64,000 nt of DNA from Sanghuangporus weigelae (GCA_033182465.1 CP137318.1:2542001-2606000); one strand, 5' to 3'; shown: positions 21,456 to 33,217, numbered from the stretch's first letter. A program made the numbers and translations. The notes: generated by a model from the sequence alone, not told the origin.

Positions 21456-24201
21456 TTAGGTAGTAGTGTCTTCTGAGCGAATATTAAGAGCGTCCCGAAG
21501 GCGCTGATCGACTACTCCCTGATTCACTTCGTAGAAGTTCTGCCATCTTGACGCTGTCCGACAGTCATGCTAAGCAGTATCAATAATTATACATGTTATG
21601 AAAGAAAGTCCAACAGAACTCACCTTGCTAGCCAAAGCAGCCCACAGAGCTTCATCCTCGTGCACTCCAGCCGGTGGGTTTGTGAAAAAATCAATGATCG
21701 TTTTTAGGTCGTCATCGTAGAGTCTGGACGGATCTTCCGGACCAATACGTTCCGGACCAACGCCGTCGTTTCTAGATCCATTAGGCTCTGCTCCAGACGA
21801 ATATTGAGCGTTGGTCGTTTCGACTGGCTGTATCAATTGAGCTTCAACCTCAGGCTCGCTGCCACCAAGAGCATTTGCAGGGGATCCCTTATGCTCTCTA
21901 CGCTCTTGTCCGGCAGCCTGATCGCGAATGAGTTCAAGTTCTGCATGATGTTCTTTGTACAGTAGATTCATCCATGATTTAGCTGGATGCCTCGGGGCCT
22001 GCACGGACACGGAATAATTTGAGCAATACTTCAATGAATACGAAAAGAACTACCGAAGATACTCACCCGGCTAGCGAGCTCATCTCCGAGCTGTTGCATA
22101 CTGATCTTGTAGTTCACGCGAAGCAGATGTCCCGACAATCTCAACGCATACCGAACTTCCTCCGACGTGAATAAATTCCGACCTCCAGTGAACATTGTCT
22201 GTGAAATAGGTGGTGAAGGTGATCGGGATCCTGGCTCTTGCCCTTGGGATTGCTGTACCATTTCCACCACCGAAAGGGATTTACGCTCCTTTGATTCGGC
22301 GCTGTCTGATCTATTCTTGCCCTGCGCAGTTGATGACCTCCTCTTGCTCTTCTTCGATTCAATGATAAAATCGTCTTCTTCAACTATCCCTTTCGAATTG
22401 ACACAAGCCTCGATAAACCCTGGTCCCAATGCGAAGCGCTGTTAAAAGTTAGCATAATAGGGTTTCTGGCCAGGTCAGCTAACTTACACCTGAATCTCGG
22501 ACCGTCTTCATCCAAAGGTCCCTATCTTTCCCGGGTCGAGTGTCAAGAAGAATGAAATCGGCTTTAAGTGGATCGGCTTCTATCCTCCCACCATTTATCT
22601 TGTTACAAAGAATTAGTTAGACCCGAAAGTGGCTATCCGGGTATTTGACACCTACTTTGATCTGTTTAATGATGTTCTGCCTGTTTCTCATTTGAACTTG
22701 AACAAAGAAATTCATCGGCTTTCCGTCTCTATGAGTGAAAATACCAATAGGCTGCGCTTGTTTTCTTTCAAGCGGCAACTCCTGACTCGCCGTATGCTCA
22801 ATCGACAGTGAAGAACGTTTCTTGTCGCGTTTCTTGCTGTGCAGGTTGGAGGGTGATCTGGAGCGTTTCGGTGGTCTCGGAGAGATCAGACCGGAAGATT
22901 CTCGATGTCGTTTTCTTGCTCTTTGCCTAAAGATCGATTGAGTTGGAGAAGAACTATCACTTTCACTATCATTCACTCCAGTGAGTGTGGGAAGAGGTGA
23001 CGACGATCGATGCGGAGTCTGCTCCTCAAGCTTCATTAACACAGACGCATCCTGTGTCGTCCCTGTTGCACCGTCCGAATATCCATTTGTCTTCTCAGAA
23101 GAGACACAATCCGAAGGCTGGGGCTGAACAGGCTGCATCGTTGGATATGCCTGTGAAGGAAGCGGCATGTAGGACTGCGGGACTTGTCCTTGCCATCCAG
23201 GCGGTATGAAAGGACCATTACCAGACATTCCCTGCATCATCATCATAGCAGTCATAGCATTCATGAGCATCTCCGGATTTCTCATGAAAGCCTGCAGCAT
23301 CTGCGGGTTTATCATCTGTGGATTCATGCCATTCATGTTGAATTGTGGCTGTGGAACCAGCTGCCCATAGGACGCAAGCATATTTGGAGCCATATTTGGC
23401 ATACTGGGAACGTTTGGTAAAGCATTTTGAGAAAACTGCTGAGGTACCTGATGCTGCGTATTGAAGGGAGGTGGAACTTGAGTCTGAAGGGACGGCAGAG
23501 GCGGAGTTGGAGACCTATGAAAGGACGAAGATGCAATGCCCTGGGGGAACTGTGAGACAGAGCTTGGTGCGTTGTGATCTGTTGCGGCTGGGTGTGATGT
23601 AGGCATAAGAGAGGATCTGCGGCGACTTGAGGGACCCAAGTCGGTCGGAGTATGCACCTGAGACGATTGCCTGCCATTGAGTCCAAAGGCCCTGCTATGT
23701 GTAAAAAGACCTTGATCATCGTCGTTTTCGGGCTCGTTCTCTAATGGTGTCCCGTCAAGATTGCCGCATCCACCCCACGCGTCATTTTCAAGCAGAGCGC
23801 GGCCGGCGTCAAGACAACGACGAATCCACACGACTTCGAGGATAACCTTGCCGGGGTCCATTCCCCAATCGCGCACGAACTGTCGACCTTCGCTTGTGTG
23901 CGGTTCAACGATGATTATTCGTGCGAGGCTGACGTCGACACATATATTCGCACCATAATTCTAACGTGAAGCAACGGGTGCAATAATCCAGTGAGATGTG
24001 AGTACAAATGCCGCAAAATCAGATAAATGAAAACTAAGATGAGCATACACGGAGTGTTCTGATGAGCTTGGGCCTGTTATCGCGAATGCCATTGGATTCA
24101 ACGAAAATCTGCAACGGATAGCCTGCGGCATCGGCGAATATCTGAGGATTGCTGAGTGTTGGAGAATTTGAAGGCTGAGAGAAAGAAGAACTGGAGAACA
24201 T
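21456..24201 (-). CDS. BRCT-BRCT-Myb-type protein resembling telomere protein Rap1
   Basis: Exons join into a protein of about 800 residues. Near the N-terminus a BRCT-like fold spans two introns: YPLQIFVESNGIRDNRPKLI, GANICVDVSLARIIIVEPHT, MDPGKVILEVVWIRRCLDAG. The middle is a long disordered Pro/Gln/Met/Asn-rich region, then a basic KRSRSPSNLHSKKRDKKRSS stretch. A second BRCT-like unit follows: GKPMNFFVQVQMRNRQNIIK, INGGRIEADPLKADFILLDT, SGRFALGPGFIEACVNSKGI. After it come FTSEEVRYALRLSGHLLRV and HPAKSWMNLLYKEHHAELEL, like the Rap1-type Myb fold, and a final helical repeat, TASRWQNFYEVNQGVVDQRL. I chose the ATG at 24201; a tag stop lies upstream in frame. BRCT plus Myb suggests a telomere or DNA-repair scaffold; the Rap1 assignment is inference, since Rap1 usually has one BRCT. 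Confidence 0.6.
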
Positions 24202-24476
24202 GTTTTGTTTGTTTTGAAAGCGAGAGACGGGACCAAAAGAACGCTCAGCAATTGGCAAGGCAAATGGTTCTGAGCGTCTATTATCCTTGAAAGGCACCAC
24301 TTTCTCACGGGTGACGAACAAGACAACAACTTTCTTGAGGCCTATCTATGGTGGTTACGAGCCACTGCACAGGACAAGGGCCACACCGCACATACTTAAG
24401 TAATTAACAAACACAATGTTGCCCACCACTCATTCTCCTCTTGCTCTCCTCCCGCAACTATCTCGAACTCACCAAA

Positions 24477-25699
24477 ATGTCCGGTTCCGATCCAATCGAT
24501 ATGTTGGCTAGGAAAGCCTACAATGGATGCCAAGTATGCCAGTGCACTTTCATTTGTTTACTTGCTGCTTATAGAACTCGCAGGAGACAATAGCTGCCTT
24601 TAGAAAAGGCAAAATTGTGGAAGATGGATTAAAACGCGCGTCGACCTCTTCATCTGATCGGCCAGTAAAGCGATCACGGGATGAGGAGGACATTTCTTCT
24701 CCCAGGCGAATGTCCAGCTCGCCCTCAAAGTCCATAAAGCCTGAATCCGACGATGCTTCCTCGCCTTCGAAGCGACGAAAAAGCGAGGTCGTGATTGAAA
24801 CGCCGAAATCGACGCCAGAAACGAGTCAATATCAGAAGAAGAAAGTCCGCTTTCATGCCAGAGTGGTCGATAACTCGCTTTGGGCCGGTTTAGATTGGTA
24901 CAAGCGCAAAGAAGAAATCAAGAAATTGTCTTCGCGTCACACTCCTCCACCGTCTCCAACGCAAGCCGGGATGACCCAGTCGCCTTCTTCACCTTTGCCT
25001 ACTGGTCCTCCGCCTCTTAACGGTTCGTCACCTCCGAGGAAACGGAGAATGATGCAGACTCACCGCGAAATATCGTGCGACAGAGCAAAGCAATTCCTCG
25101 CCAAGGATTCGTGGTTAAATGGCAATAAGTTTGTGGTAACCAACCGGAGGAACGATGAACCCGATTCTGAGGATGAAACGTTGACCTCCGACCTAGCCGA
25201 CAGCGAGATTTGGCCGGAAAAGAAGGATTCGAACAGTGAGGATAACGATGACGTGAGCGTCCCTCGCTCAAGCCCTTCTCCCTCTCTCCGAGTCTTAGCG
25301 ATGGATGTCAGTGCCGCCGAGGCGAATCAACTTCAGGTAGAGCTGGCTGCGAAAAGACGAAATTACGCTGATGCGGAGCTTCCGTCGATATTTTCACGAC
25401 CGAATCTATCACTTCTTGGGACGTTCTCCGGCAGGCCAATGATCAGGCCTATAGTAGAATCTTCGAAGCCCAGTTCTCCCAAGCCATCGTTTTCGCTGAA
25501 AGAAGTGTCAGATCACATCGCATTTCTGGAGAGTGCATTGAATAGATTGCCCGCTCATGATGCTCGAAAAGCATTTCAGGCTCTGGAAGCAGTCACTCGA
25601 TTTTATAGCCATTCCACGTTCATTGAGGGGCTGAAACAGGGCGTACGAGCACATCAGAAGGCAACGTCTCAAGAGTCGGATACAGGACCAGCTTCTTAA
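24477..25699 (+). CDS. Ser/Pro-rich, probably nuclear protein of unknown function
   Basis: Two exons, 24477-24533 and 24575-25699, give 393 residues. The N-terminus (MSGSDPIDMLARKAYNGCQN) is followed by a long Ser/Arg/Lys-rich disordered region with nuclear-localisation-like clusters (RPVKRSRDEED, SPSKRRKSEVV, PPRKRRMMQTH). A short ordered patch, KKVRFHARVVDNSLWAGLDW, precedes it. Another, SCDRAKQFLAKDSWLNGNKF, sits in the middle. The C-terminus is helical: LKEVSDHIAFLESALNRLPA, HDARKAFQALEAVTRFYSHS. I do not recognise the family. It diverges from the Rap1-like gene (275 bp between starts) and converges with uS9. The coding frame is well supported by length, composition and the clean intron. 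Confidence 0.75.
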
Positions 25700-25879
25700 T
25701 TCTATACCTCTCTTAACTTTGCATACTCCTTTGTCCGTTGTACATTTGCATAATGGCTATTTCAAATTGGAAGCTTGCATATTCTTTTGGCATGGTGCGA
25801 TAACGTGAATGCAATAAATGTGCGTATGTACAACACACCAAAAAGGGAGAAGAAAAAATCGTACGCATACACCAAACAC

Positions 25880-26431
25880 TTAACGGTAACTAAAATCAAT
25901 CGTATGAACACGTTCCGCGTGAAACAAAACAGCTTAGGACGGACGCACCTCTTTTGTCTGCGAGCACGCGCACCCTGTCCACCGAACTTCTTGGGTTCCA
26001 TCCGACGCGGGTCAGCAATGAGAAGTGCTCTGTCGTAAGCGACAAGCTTCTTCTTGAGCTCAAATGCGCTAGCAGCATCGAAGTACTTGGCGTAGTATGC
26101 AACGACAGCTTTTGCGATGGCCTGACGAATTGCGTACACCTGCGATACATGTCCACCTCCCTTCACACGAACGCGAATGTCGATCGGGGAGAAAGTCTCC
26201 TCTCCGAGGACAAGGATTGCTTCATAGACCTTGAAGCGCAGGATCTCGGGTTGGAGGAGGTTGATGGGAGAGCCATTGATCTTGACGAGGCCCTTGCCCT
26301 CACGAGCGTGGGCGACAGCGGTGGCGGTCTACGTAGTGTAAACAGGTCGATCGTGTCGAATGGATCATCGTGAAAAAGTCATAACGTACTTTCTTTTTGC
26401 CGAAAGTCTGAACTGCCTGATACGAGGCCAT
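25880..26431 (-). CDS. RPS16: Small ribosomal subunit protein uS9 (RPS16)
   Basis: A component of the cytosolic 40S subunit, near the P site. The start [14 protein letters not shown] is separated by an intron from [20 protein letters not shown]. Family matches continue with [80 protein letters not shown] and GARARRQK. A last short intron (GTGCGT to TTTTAG) leads to a tiny exon that restores the invariant C-terminal SYR before the stop at 25880. That C-terminal Arg tail contacts tRNA in the family, so this last exon matters. About 143 residues. It diverges from the gene for mitochondrial uL4m. Confidence 0.95.
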
Positions 26432-26779
26432 GGTGGTGTGGATGAAAGCTGGAAATTTGAACTCAGTGATTAGTATAAGCTCAGGCAAGTACCAGCCATT
26501 CAGGCCATCCAGTCGTCACAATCCGCATCCATCATCTCAACCACCAAAATTCACGAGTACACCAGCCAATATGAACGAAGGATGGTCTGAAAGGCCAAAG
26601 AAAGAAGAAAGATTGAGACTTACGCCTCTTGACTTGTTGTATGTCGTGGACGATGGACGTTGAGCAAGGACTCGTATTTCGACCTCTGATTCTGGTGTCA
26701 CGGGTCCTGTCGCTGACCCCGATCACCTTAACTCTTTCTTTTTTTATTCTCTTCAGTCGATATTTCACCAGCATCCGTC
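26432..26779. promoter_or_regulatory. Divergent promoter shared by cytosolic uS9 and mitochondrial uL4m
   Basis: This 348-bp gap holds the promoters of two ribosomal protein genes transcribed apart. A T-rich stretch lies just before the uL4m start (about 26735-26760). I see no known ribosomal-protein gene box that I could name with confidence. Confidence 0.4.
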
Positions 26780-27750
26780 ATGTTCGCAGCTCTAAGGCGC
26801 GCCGTCACGCAACCAAGCGCAGCGTACTCAAGGCGTGCTTTGGCGATTACAGCGTCGTCTTCGTCGGCTAGCAAGGGTGGGTCTGCTAAGTCTTTATAAA
26901 TTCGGTACCCATTAAACATATCCAAATCCCAGCTGTCCCTCTCCAAGATGACCCAGTCTACATTGCCATGACCAACCTGCTTGAGGGAGTCGAACCAGCT
27001 GAGGAACAAGTCGCTGCTCTCGACCCGTCCGTATTTGCACACCCTATTCGCCGTGATATTCTTTACCTCTGCGTAAACTTCTATCGAGACGCTTTGCGTC
27101 AAGGTACTGCCAACACAAAAACTCGCGGCGAAGTACGTGGTTCCGGTCGCAAGATTCGTCCTCAGAAAGGCTCTGGTATGGCACGTCTCGGCGACGGCCA
27201 GTCGCCCATGTTACGTGGCGGAGGTGTAGCATTTGGACCGAAACCTCGCGATTTTGCAACTTCTTTACCACGCAAAATTCGTCAGATGGGCATGCGCGTC
27301 GCGCTTTCTGCAAAGGTACAGGAACATGGGTTGGCGATTGCACCGACACTTGACTGGCCAGGCGTTAAGACGAACGAGTTTACGAAACGAATCAACGCGC
27401 TTGGATGGACACGGACGTTATTTGTTGCTGGCAATGAGGAACCACCCGCACGTTTAGAACGAGTCTGCCGCAACGTCCCAGATGTGGATATTGTGAGTGC
27501 TTCAGACCTCAACGTTTACGAGATGTTACGTTGGCCGAGCCTGGTGCTTGACGTGGACGCGATTTCGTATCTCGAACGACTTCTCAGCAAGAACTTGCCT
27601 GAAGAGGAGCGAATACCGATGCCAAGCCCGCCGTCTCTACGTTACTCGCGTTTGGAAGCTGGAAGGAAAAAGAAGGCATCTCCTTCAATTAAGGATGTGG
27701 ATGATAGGGCACCGCAGGGGAATGACGGGTCACTGTTTGAAGTAGCATGA
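26780..27750 (+). CDS. Mitochondrial large ribosomal subunit protein uL4m
   Basis: Two exons, 26780-26876 and 26933-27750, give 304 residues. The N-terminus, MFAALRRAVTQPSAAYSRRA, is a typical mitochondrial presequence. The L4 family core follows: HPIRRDILYLCVNFYRDALR, NTKTRGEVRGSGRKIRPQKG, then SGMARLGDGQSPMLRGGGVA, FGPKPRDFATSLPRKIRQMG and MRVALSAKVQEHGLAI. The loop with GSGRKIRPQKGSGMAR is the L4 segment that reaches into the exit tunnel. A C-terminal extension with a basic patch (RLEAGRKKKASPS) and an acidic end is not in bacterial L4. Neighbour uS9 is cytosolic, so the pair links the two translation systems. Confidence 0.93.
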
Positions 27751-28186
27751 ACATTTGTTTAGCGTACCCTTAATTCCGAAGTTTTTAACGCTGAATTCTG
27801 AATCTATGTTGACCTGTTTTACTCCGGGATATTCGAAATATGTGTATGTTTCGTCCTAAATATTAATTACTGAAGGGATGACTTAGATGTCCCGAAATTT
27901 CCAAGCTCCATCGATTGACTAAGTTGTCTAGGTTGTAAATATTGTACATTGCATGTTGTATATATCCGAAACTCTCAGAAAACATATATTAAGAACCTGC
28001 GATTTCATTCTTTTGTCATGTAAAGCTCAGTTCCTATTTAACTTACAATGACACAATTCAACCAAAAATTGCTGAAACGACCACGTGATCCGATCATCCA
28101 CGCGCGCTCGTGTGTGCCACTAGCACGTCGTACGTACAACAACCACCAGTGGAACACGCTCCCAATCTTCATTGACTTGTTCGAAG
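27751..28186. promoter_or_regulatory. uL4m 3' region and RAD51 promoter
   Basis: A 436-bp gap, AT-rich in its first 280 bp. A CACGTG box lies at 28082-28087, about 100 bp before the RAD51 ATG, followed by a CpG-rich CCACGCGCGCTCG at about 28098-28110. No gene seen. Confidence 0.45.
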
Positions 28187-29559
28187 ATGTCCCAGAACTC
28201 TCAGCAAGAGTGTGAGGAGGAGCGCTCGTTTGCATCCGGCCCTCTTCTAGTGTCAAAGCTTCAGGTGAGTCTGCTATTAGTCGGTCTCTAAGGTCCCCTC
28301 ATTTCTCACATGCTTCGAATTATAGGAAGTGGGCATCTCACCTCAGGACGTTAAGAAGCTATCAGACGCAGGCTTGAATACCATAGAGTCTGTCGCGTAT
28401 ACTCCAAAGAAGGTGTTGCTTGGTATTAGGGGTATCTCAGAGCAGAAGGCCGATAAGATCTTGGCCGAGGGTGCGTTTCTCATCTCACTGTCTTCTATTC
28501 GATTGAATCTTTGGTGTTGATGTAACTTTGCAGCGCTAAAAATCATTCCATTGGGATTCCAAAGTGCAACTGAGGTCCATGCGCGGCGATCTGAGCTTGT
28601 TTGTATAACTACTGGGTCTAAGAACCTTGACACCCTCCTTGCAGGTGGGTGCTCATGTTTCCCCCGCTTTCACATTTCTGACTCATTCTCTGTCATAGGC
28701 GGAATGGAGACTGGAGCTATTACCGAGTTATTCGGCGAGTTCCGTACAGGAAAATCGCAGTTATGCCACACGCTTGCAGTAACATGTCAACTCCCCGTAA
28801 GCATGGGTGGCGGCGAGGGGAAGTGTTTATACATAGATACTGAGGGCACCTTCCGTCCTGTTCGTCTTCTCTCTGTTGCGGAGCGATATGGTCTCAATGG
28901 GGAAGAAGTGCTTGACAACGTAGCTTATGCGCGTGCATATAATGCCGACCATCAGCAACAACTGCTGGTGCATGCTAGCGCACTCATGTCGGAGTCAAGG
29001 TAAGGTCCCCCTGAAATAGCTTTTATGTAGTGCATTCTCTAACGATGTTTCCAGATTTTCTCTTCTTATTGTCGATTCATGTACTGCATTGTATCGTACA
29101 GATTTCAATGGACGAGGAGAACTCTCAGCTCGTCAGACGCACTTGGCAAGATTCCTTCGTACTCTGCAACGACTTGCAGATGAGGTATGCTTTCAATTTT
29201 CGTGCTTCGTGCCCTCGGCTGACAGATTTCTCCTGTTAGTTTGGGATTGCAGTCGTGATCACGAACCAGGTTATGTCTCAACCGGATGCAGCCGCTGGTC
29301 CGTATGCCGGTAATGACAAAAAACCTATCGGTGGAAATATAATGGCACATGCGTCGACTACTCGGTAAGCAGTTCTCTACATGCAGAATCAAAGGGTTTC
29401 TTCGTATAATGACTTGGTTTAAATCACAGATTGCAACTAAGAAAGGGTCGTGGAAATACTCGTATTTGTAAGATATACGACTCTCCCTGCTTGCCAGAAA
29501 GCGAGACACACTTCGCCATCCACGGAAATGGAATTGGTGATCCAGAGGAAGATGTTTGA
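28187..29559 (+). CDS. RAD51: DNA repair recombinase RAD51
   Basis: The eukaryotic RecA-family recombinase that forms filaments on single-stranded DNA and drives strand exchange. An N-terminal helix-hairpin-helix domain ([40 protein letters not shown]) is followed by the ATPase core. Landmarks: [40 protein letters not shown], Walker [32 protein letters not shown], Walker [21 protein letters not shown], the L1/L2 region including [10 protein letters not shown] and [20 protein letters not shown], and the end [20 protein letters not shown]. About 340 residues, as expected. Several short introns, two of them within the ATPase core. Confidence 0.96.
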
Positions 29560-29770
29560 AGCTACTTTTCAGTCCATCATCCTTCGCTTTCCATTCGTCA
29601 CGCTTTGTAGATGTAGGAACTTTGTGATTGTTCACCTCAAAACCGATTCATGGACAACATTACATCCCATTGCCCATAATATAAGACGCAACAGGAAGGA
29701 ACTCTATATATGCAGAAGCTATACTGTATACGCGAAACCATCAGATTCTGATCTCAGGAACCGTACCGGT

Positions 29771-31354
29771 CTAAGCACCGTATGCAATCTTCCAGACAAG
29801 CGTCAGAGGATACGTGACCATCTTCAATAACAACGTAACTGCAAGAATAGGGTCAAAAAGAGAGGTTAGGCGTTTCGTTTCGATCGTCATTTCCGCCGAT
29901 TGACCGGAAGACTGCGCCTCTAATTCACCTGGTATGGTGGGACTGAAGAACGATGAAGCATCCCATGTTACACCATCTGCTCCCATATCCAGGCTTCTTG
30001 CGAAGAAATGCCGCTTTTGCTTCACCCGTTTCCCTTTCACCGTAAGCTCGCACGGTACCGGCGGTGCGGCTCCACTGTTATTTCCGCAATACTTGTTGGC
30101 AGGGGCAAGACTTGCAGAATCGAAAAGTTCAACGAGTTTCTGGCCCTTGTAAGACCCTTCGGCGATATTGACGAATCGAGGATGAAAAGCAGCGGAGGTC
30201 TGAGCAAGTACGGCTGAAGACGCCAGTGCATTATGGCCATAGAACGAGTCCGTAGGAACACCGGAGTAAGGTAGCTGGAGAGTTTTGTGTCGATGGCGCA
30301 AGCGTTTCTTCGGTTGTTGATCATGGCCGCCAGGAAAGTTCGCCTGTCCCTTAAGTTCGCCGGATCCTGAGATTGAGAAAGCCTCTGCTTGGTGCAGCTC
30401 TTCATGACTCGTGGGCAGACTTTCAAGACCATTTTCCAGAAGATCCCTGAATGGAGCATAGAGATCCAGCTTGATGGTTTCCTTGGGTCTTTTCTCGAGG
30501 TCCTTAGTCGATTTAGCATTAAGATTGACACGATCCAGTGACAAAACTGAGGTGCAGAATTTCGGAGAAGGTGGTTCTTTTCCTGGTGTTCCCGGTGTTG
30601 TGCACAATCTCTTGCGATGGACAGTTGGAATAGGACGGAAAGTCTTGAATGATGCATCACCAGTACAATCGGGCTCAACCACAGAATAGTCATAGGAAAT
30701 GGATTGATTATAGTGCCAGGGTAGCTCCTCCATAAAATGATCCTGGACCGAATGGTTACTTTCGTGAAAGAGCTCCTTGGCTCTTTTCGGTTCAGTATTA
30801 GAGTCCTGATTTAGAAGAGATTCAAGGACGCGGCGCAATTCGCCGAGTGTTTCTGCAGGCCCAGTTCGAGATTCACTGTAAACCAAAGCAAACGGAAGAG
30901 TTGGATCTATCCGCGTGGAAATAAGGTAGTCTTTAGTAACTTACGCTGGGACTAGAGGACAGTTCTCGCCTCCCGGACCCACAGGCAGATTAATTCTCTT
31001 CCTCTGGCTCTTTCGTAACTCTTGTCCTTGTATTCCCCCAGAGCTCAAATCACGGATGACTATCGGCTTGTTTTTTCCACCCCGTCTATTGGCTTTAGGT
31101 AGAAGACGAGCACGCTTTCGTGCGGAGCCAGGAGAAGAAGCCTTGAAAGGCCTCAAAGAGCGCGAGCATGAAGAATTCCTTGATGACCCACTCAATGAGG
31201 ACTTTGAAGAAGAAATAGACCCAGTGGACTCGACAGACGGTAATGGAGAGGCATCAAAAGAGTTCTCGATCGTAACATCACCAAAATGAGGCGTATGCGC
31301 ACCAAAACCGCACTTAGAGAAAAGGCTGGATCTGTCTTGCATAGCGGTATTCAT
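29771..31354 (-). CDS. Unknown protein with a C-terminal hydrophobic (possible tail-anchor) segment
   Basis: Two exons, 31354-30945 and 30875-29771, join in phase to 504 residues. The N-terminal third is Ser-rich with basic clusters (ARKRARLLPKANRRGGKNKP). A potentially helical piece, ETLGELRRVLESLLNQ, follows the intron. The rest is mostly polar, with KKRLRHRHKTLQLPYSGVPT and KGKRVKQKRHFFARSLDMGA. The last 25 residues contain a hydrophobic run, FDPILAVTLLLKMVTYPLTL, then VWKIAYGA and the stop: this resembles a single tail-anchored membrane helix. I do not recognise the family. The gene converges with RAD51 (211 bp apart) and lies 188 bp downstream of the stop of the MetE-like gene. A TCACGTGA box sits at 31449-31456, 95 bp before its start. 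Confidence 0.75.
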
Positions 31355-31448
31355 GGTAGGAAGTGAATGAGAGCAGACCGTGGCGAGGTCAGTCTCAAAA
31401 TGAAGAGGCTGGGAGTAAGATGAACGCGCCGATCACAATGATTGAAAA

Positions 31449-31456
31449 TCACGTGA
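31449..31456. promoter_or_regulatory. TCACGTGA palindrome upstream of the C-terminal-anchored unknown gene
   Basis: An 8-bp palindrome, 95 bp before the ATG at 31354 and 87 bp downstream of the MetE-like stop codon. Confidence 0.4.
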
Positions 31457-31542
31457 GTTTTAGGACTTTATTTTTTTTACGTTGAAATATCGTTTCGTTA
31501 GTACACGCTAAGAAGACATACGCATTAGGAGAGCTTCCTATC

Positions 31543-33217
31543 CTATGCATCCGGCCAGATTGACTTCGCAGTGTGAACGACGAGTAACAACTTCTTTCTA
31601 ACATCATCTTCGGTGACGGGATTGCCTTCCGCGTGGGATGCGAACCCACATTGAGGACTGATACAGATTCTGTAGCACATTCCACGTTCAAAGCTCGACT
31701 TAAGTGAGACACTGTATACGTGACTTACTGATTCAATGCCTCCTCGTAAGTGCGCTTCGGGTTACCATCGGCGATGATCCTGGCAGCCTGCTCGACGCGG
31801 GCCTTCAGCTCTGCTGGATCTTCGAGCTGTAATTAAATCAATACCTGTGAGAAGAAATTAGGTAGGTTAAAGTTGATACCTTCGGAATTTTAGAAGAAAC
31901 GAGTCCGAGAACGACGGTCTTATGCTTTGGAAGGAATTTCAAGGGTTCGAATGTCCCAGCCCGCTCGGTATCGTATTCGAGCTGAAAAAAATAATCATCA
32001 GACGAATCTAGTAGATAACGAGAATGTGACGCGCACGTAGTAGCAGTCAACATTGATTTCGTTGAAAAGCTTAATCGCAATTCTGTCATATCCGCCCTCA
32101 CTGAAGTGGACGCCGTCTTTGAAATTTCCCCGGCATAGATGAAGGCCAGCTACCAAGTCTTTCGGTCTGCCCTCAATACACTTGTTGTATGCTCTAATGT
32201 AGGTGTCCAAAAGAGCTTCATGATCAATGCCTCTTTCCTCCATGCTATTGAAGCATGAGAGTAAGCAACTAAAAGTTTAAATGAGCTATTAAATTTACCC
32301 TTGAATCATAGACGTCGCACAAAAGTAGGCAAGAAGTGGATCATCAATCTGGATGTTCCGGCAACCTATTGAATATAGTTCTGCGAGCTCCTGCCGATAA
32401 GCAAGAGCGACATCCTCGAAGTACTCATCTATTCTCGTAGTTATTAAGAGCATAAGAATAAATACAATCACGACCTACCGTCGTTCTTATACACATCCTT
32501 AGGGTACGCATATTCTCCGTGACGAAGGTGGTACCATTCGGGGGCGCACATCGTAAGCTTCAGAGATTTGTGTTCCTCCGGTTTCGTAGACGCTTTCAGT
32601 GCTTGAAACTGATCAATATAAAAAGGCTTTGTGCGCTTGAGTTTGCTCTGCAAAAGTTCAAGTAAGCACATGTCGGCAAAGCATGAAGAAGCAACCCTAC
32701 CTCGCATACGTAAGAGTCGCCTCCGTGGAAGTTCAGTTTCTTGAAAGCGGCGACATCGGGAACGTAATCCTGTCGGAAGCAGTTCAAATCGGTAGTTCAA
32801 TGTCTTATTCTGCGTCTTACCATCAGCATATGCAGAGGAACTAGTGAACAGGTCAGCCAAGTACAGCAGGAGGAGGAAATGAACCACCTTCTGGGATATA
32901 TTTCATTCCTTCCAGGTTGTCAAAAACCTAAAGGGTTAATAATTAGTCAAAATTTCAAAATACATTGAACAAGAGATTCGGCGTACGGAATCGAAAAACA
33001 TGTGACGCCTGAATTCACCATCCGTTATCGCTTTTATCCCGACTTCGCGCTGCATCTCTACTATTGCCTTTATCGCTTTGTCCTCAATCGGTTTGAGGTC
33101 CTCTTTGGTACCCTCGCCCTTCTCGAATGCCGTCCGCTTCTGGAGGAGTTCAGCGGGACGTTTCAAAGAGCCGAGGTGCTCCGCACGATAGGGAGGGAAA
33201 AGGACTGGAGTCGGCAT
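31543..33217 (-). CDS. Cobalamin-independent methionine synthase-like (MetE C-terminal-type) protein
   Basis: A single UROD/MetE-like barrel of roughly 390 residues, shorter than full MetE (about 760), so it lacks the N-terminal domain and is probably a paralogue with an unassigned methyl-transfer role. The start MPTPVLFPPYRAEHLGSLKR fits the family. Then: AIVEMQREVGIKAITDGEFR, RHMFFDSVFDNLEGMKYIPE (across an intron), SLKLTMCAPEWYHLRHGEYA, CRNIQIDDPLLAYFC, the zinc-type motif GLHLCRGNFKDGVHFSEGGY, CYYLEYDTERAGTFEPLKFL, KTVVLGLVSSKIPKLEDPAE, and ICISPQCGFASHAEGN, which carries the last metal-binding cysteine. At least seven short introns. The upstream region has a TCACGTGA box at 33425-33432, the site used in yeast by Cbf1 at methionine genes. 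Confidence 0.82.

Noticed and set aside
22167-23420. Several plus-strand frames opposite the Rap1-like gene
   Set aside because: All sit on the antisense of its low-complexity region and have no domain content.
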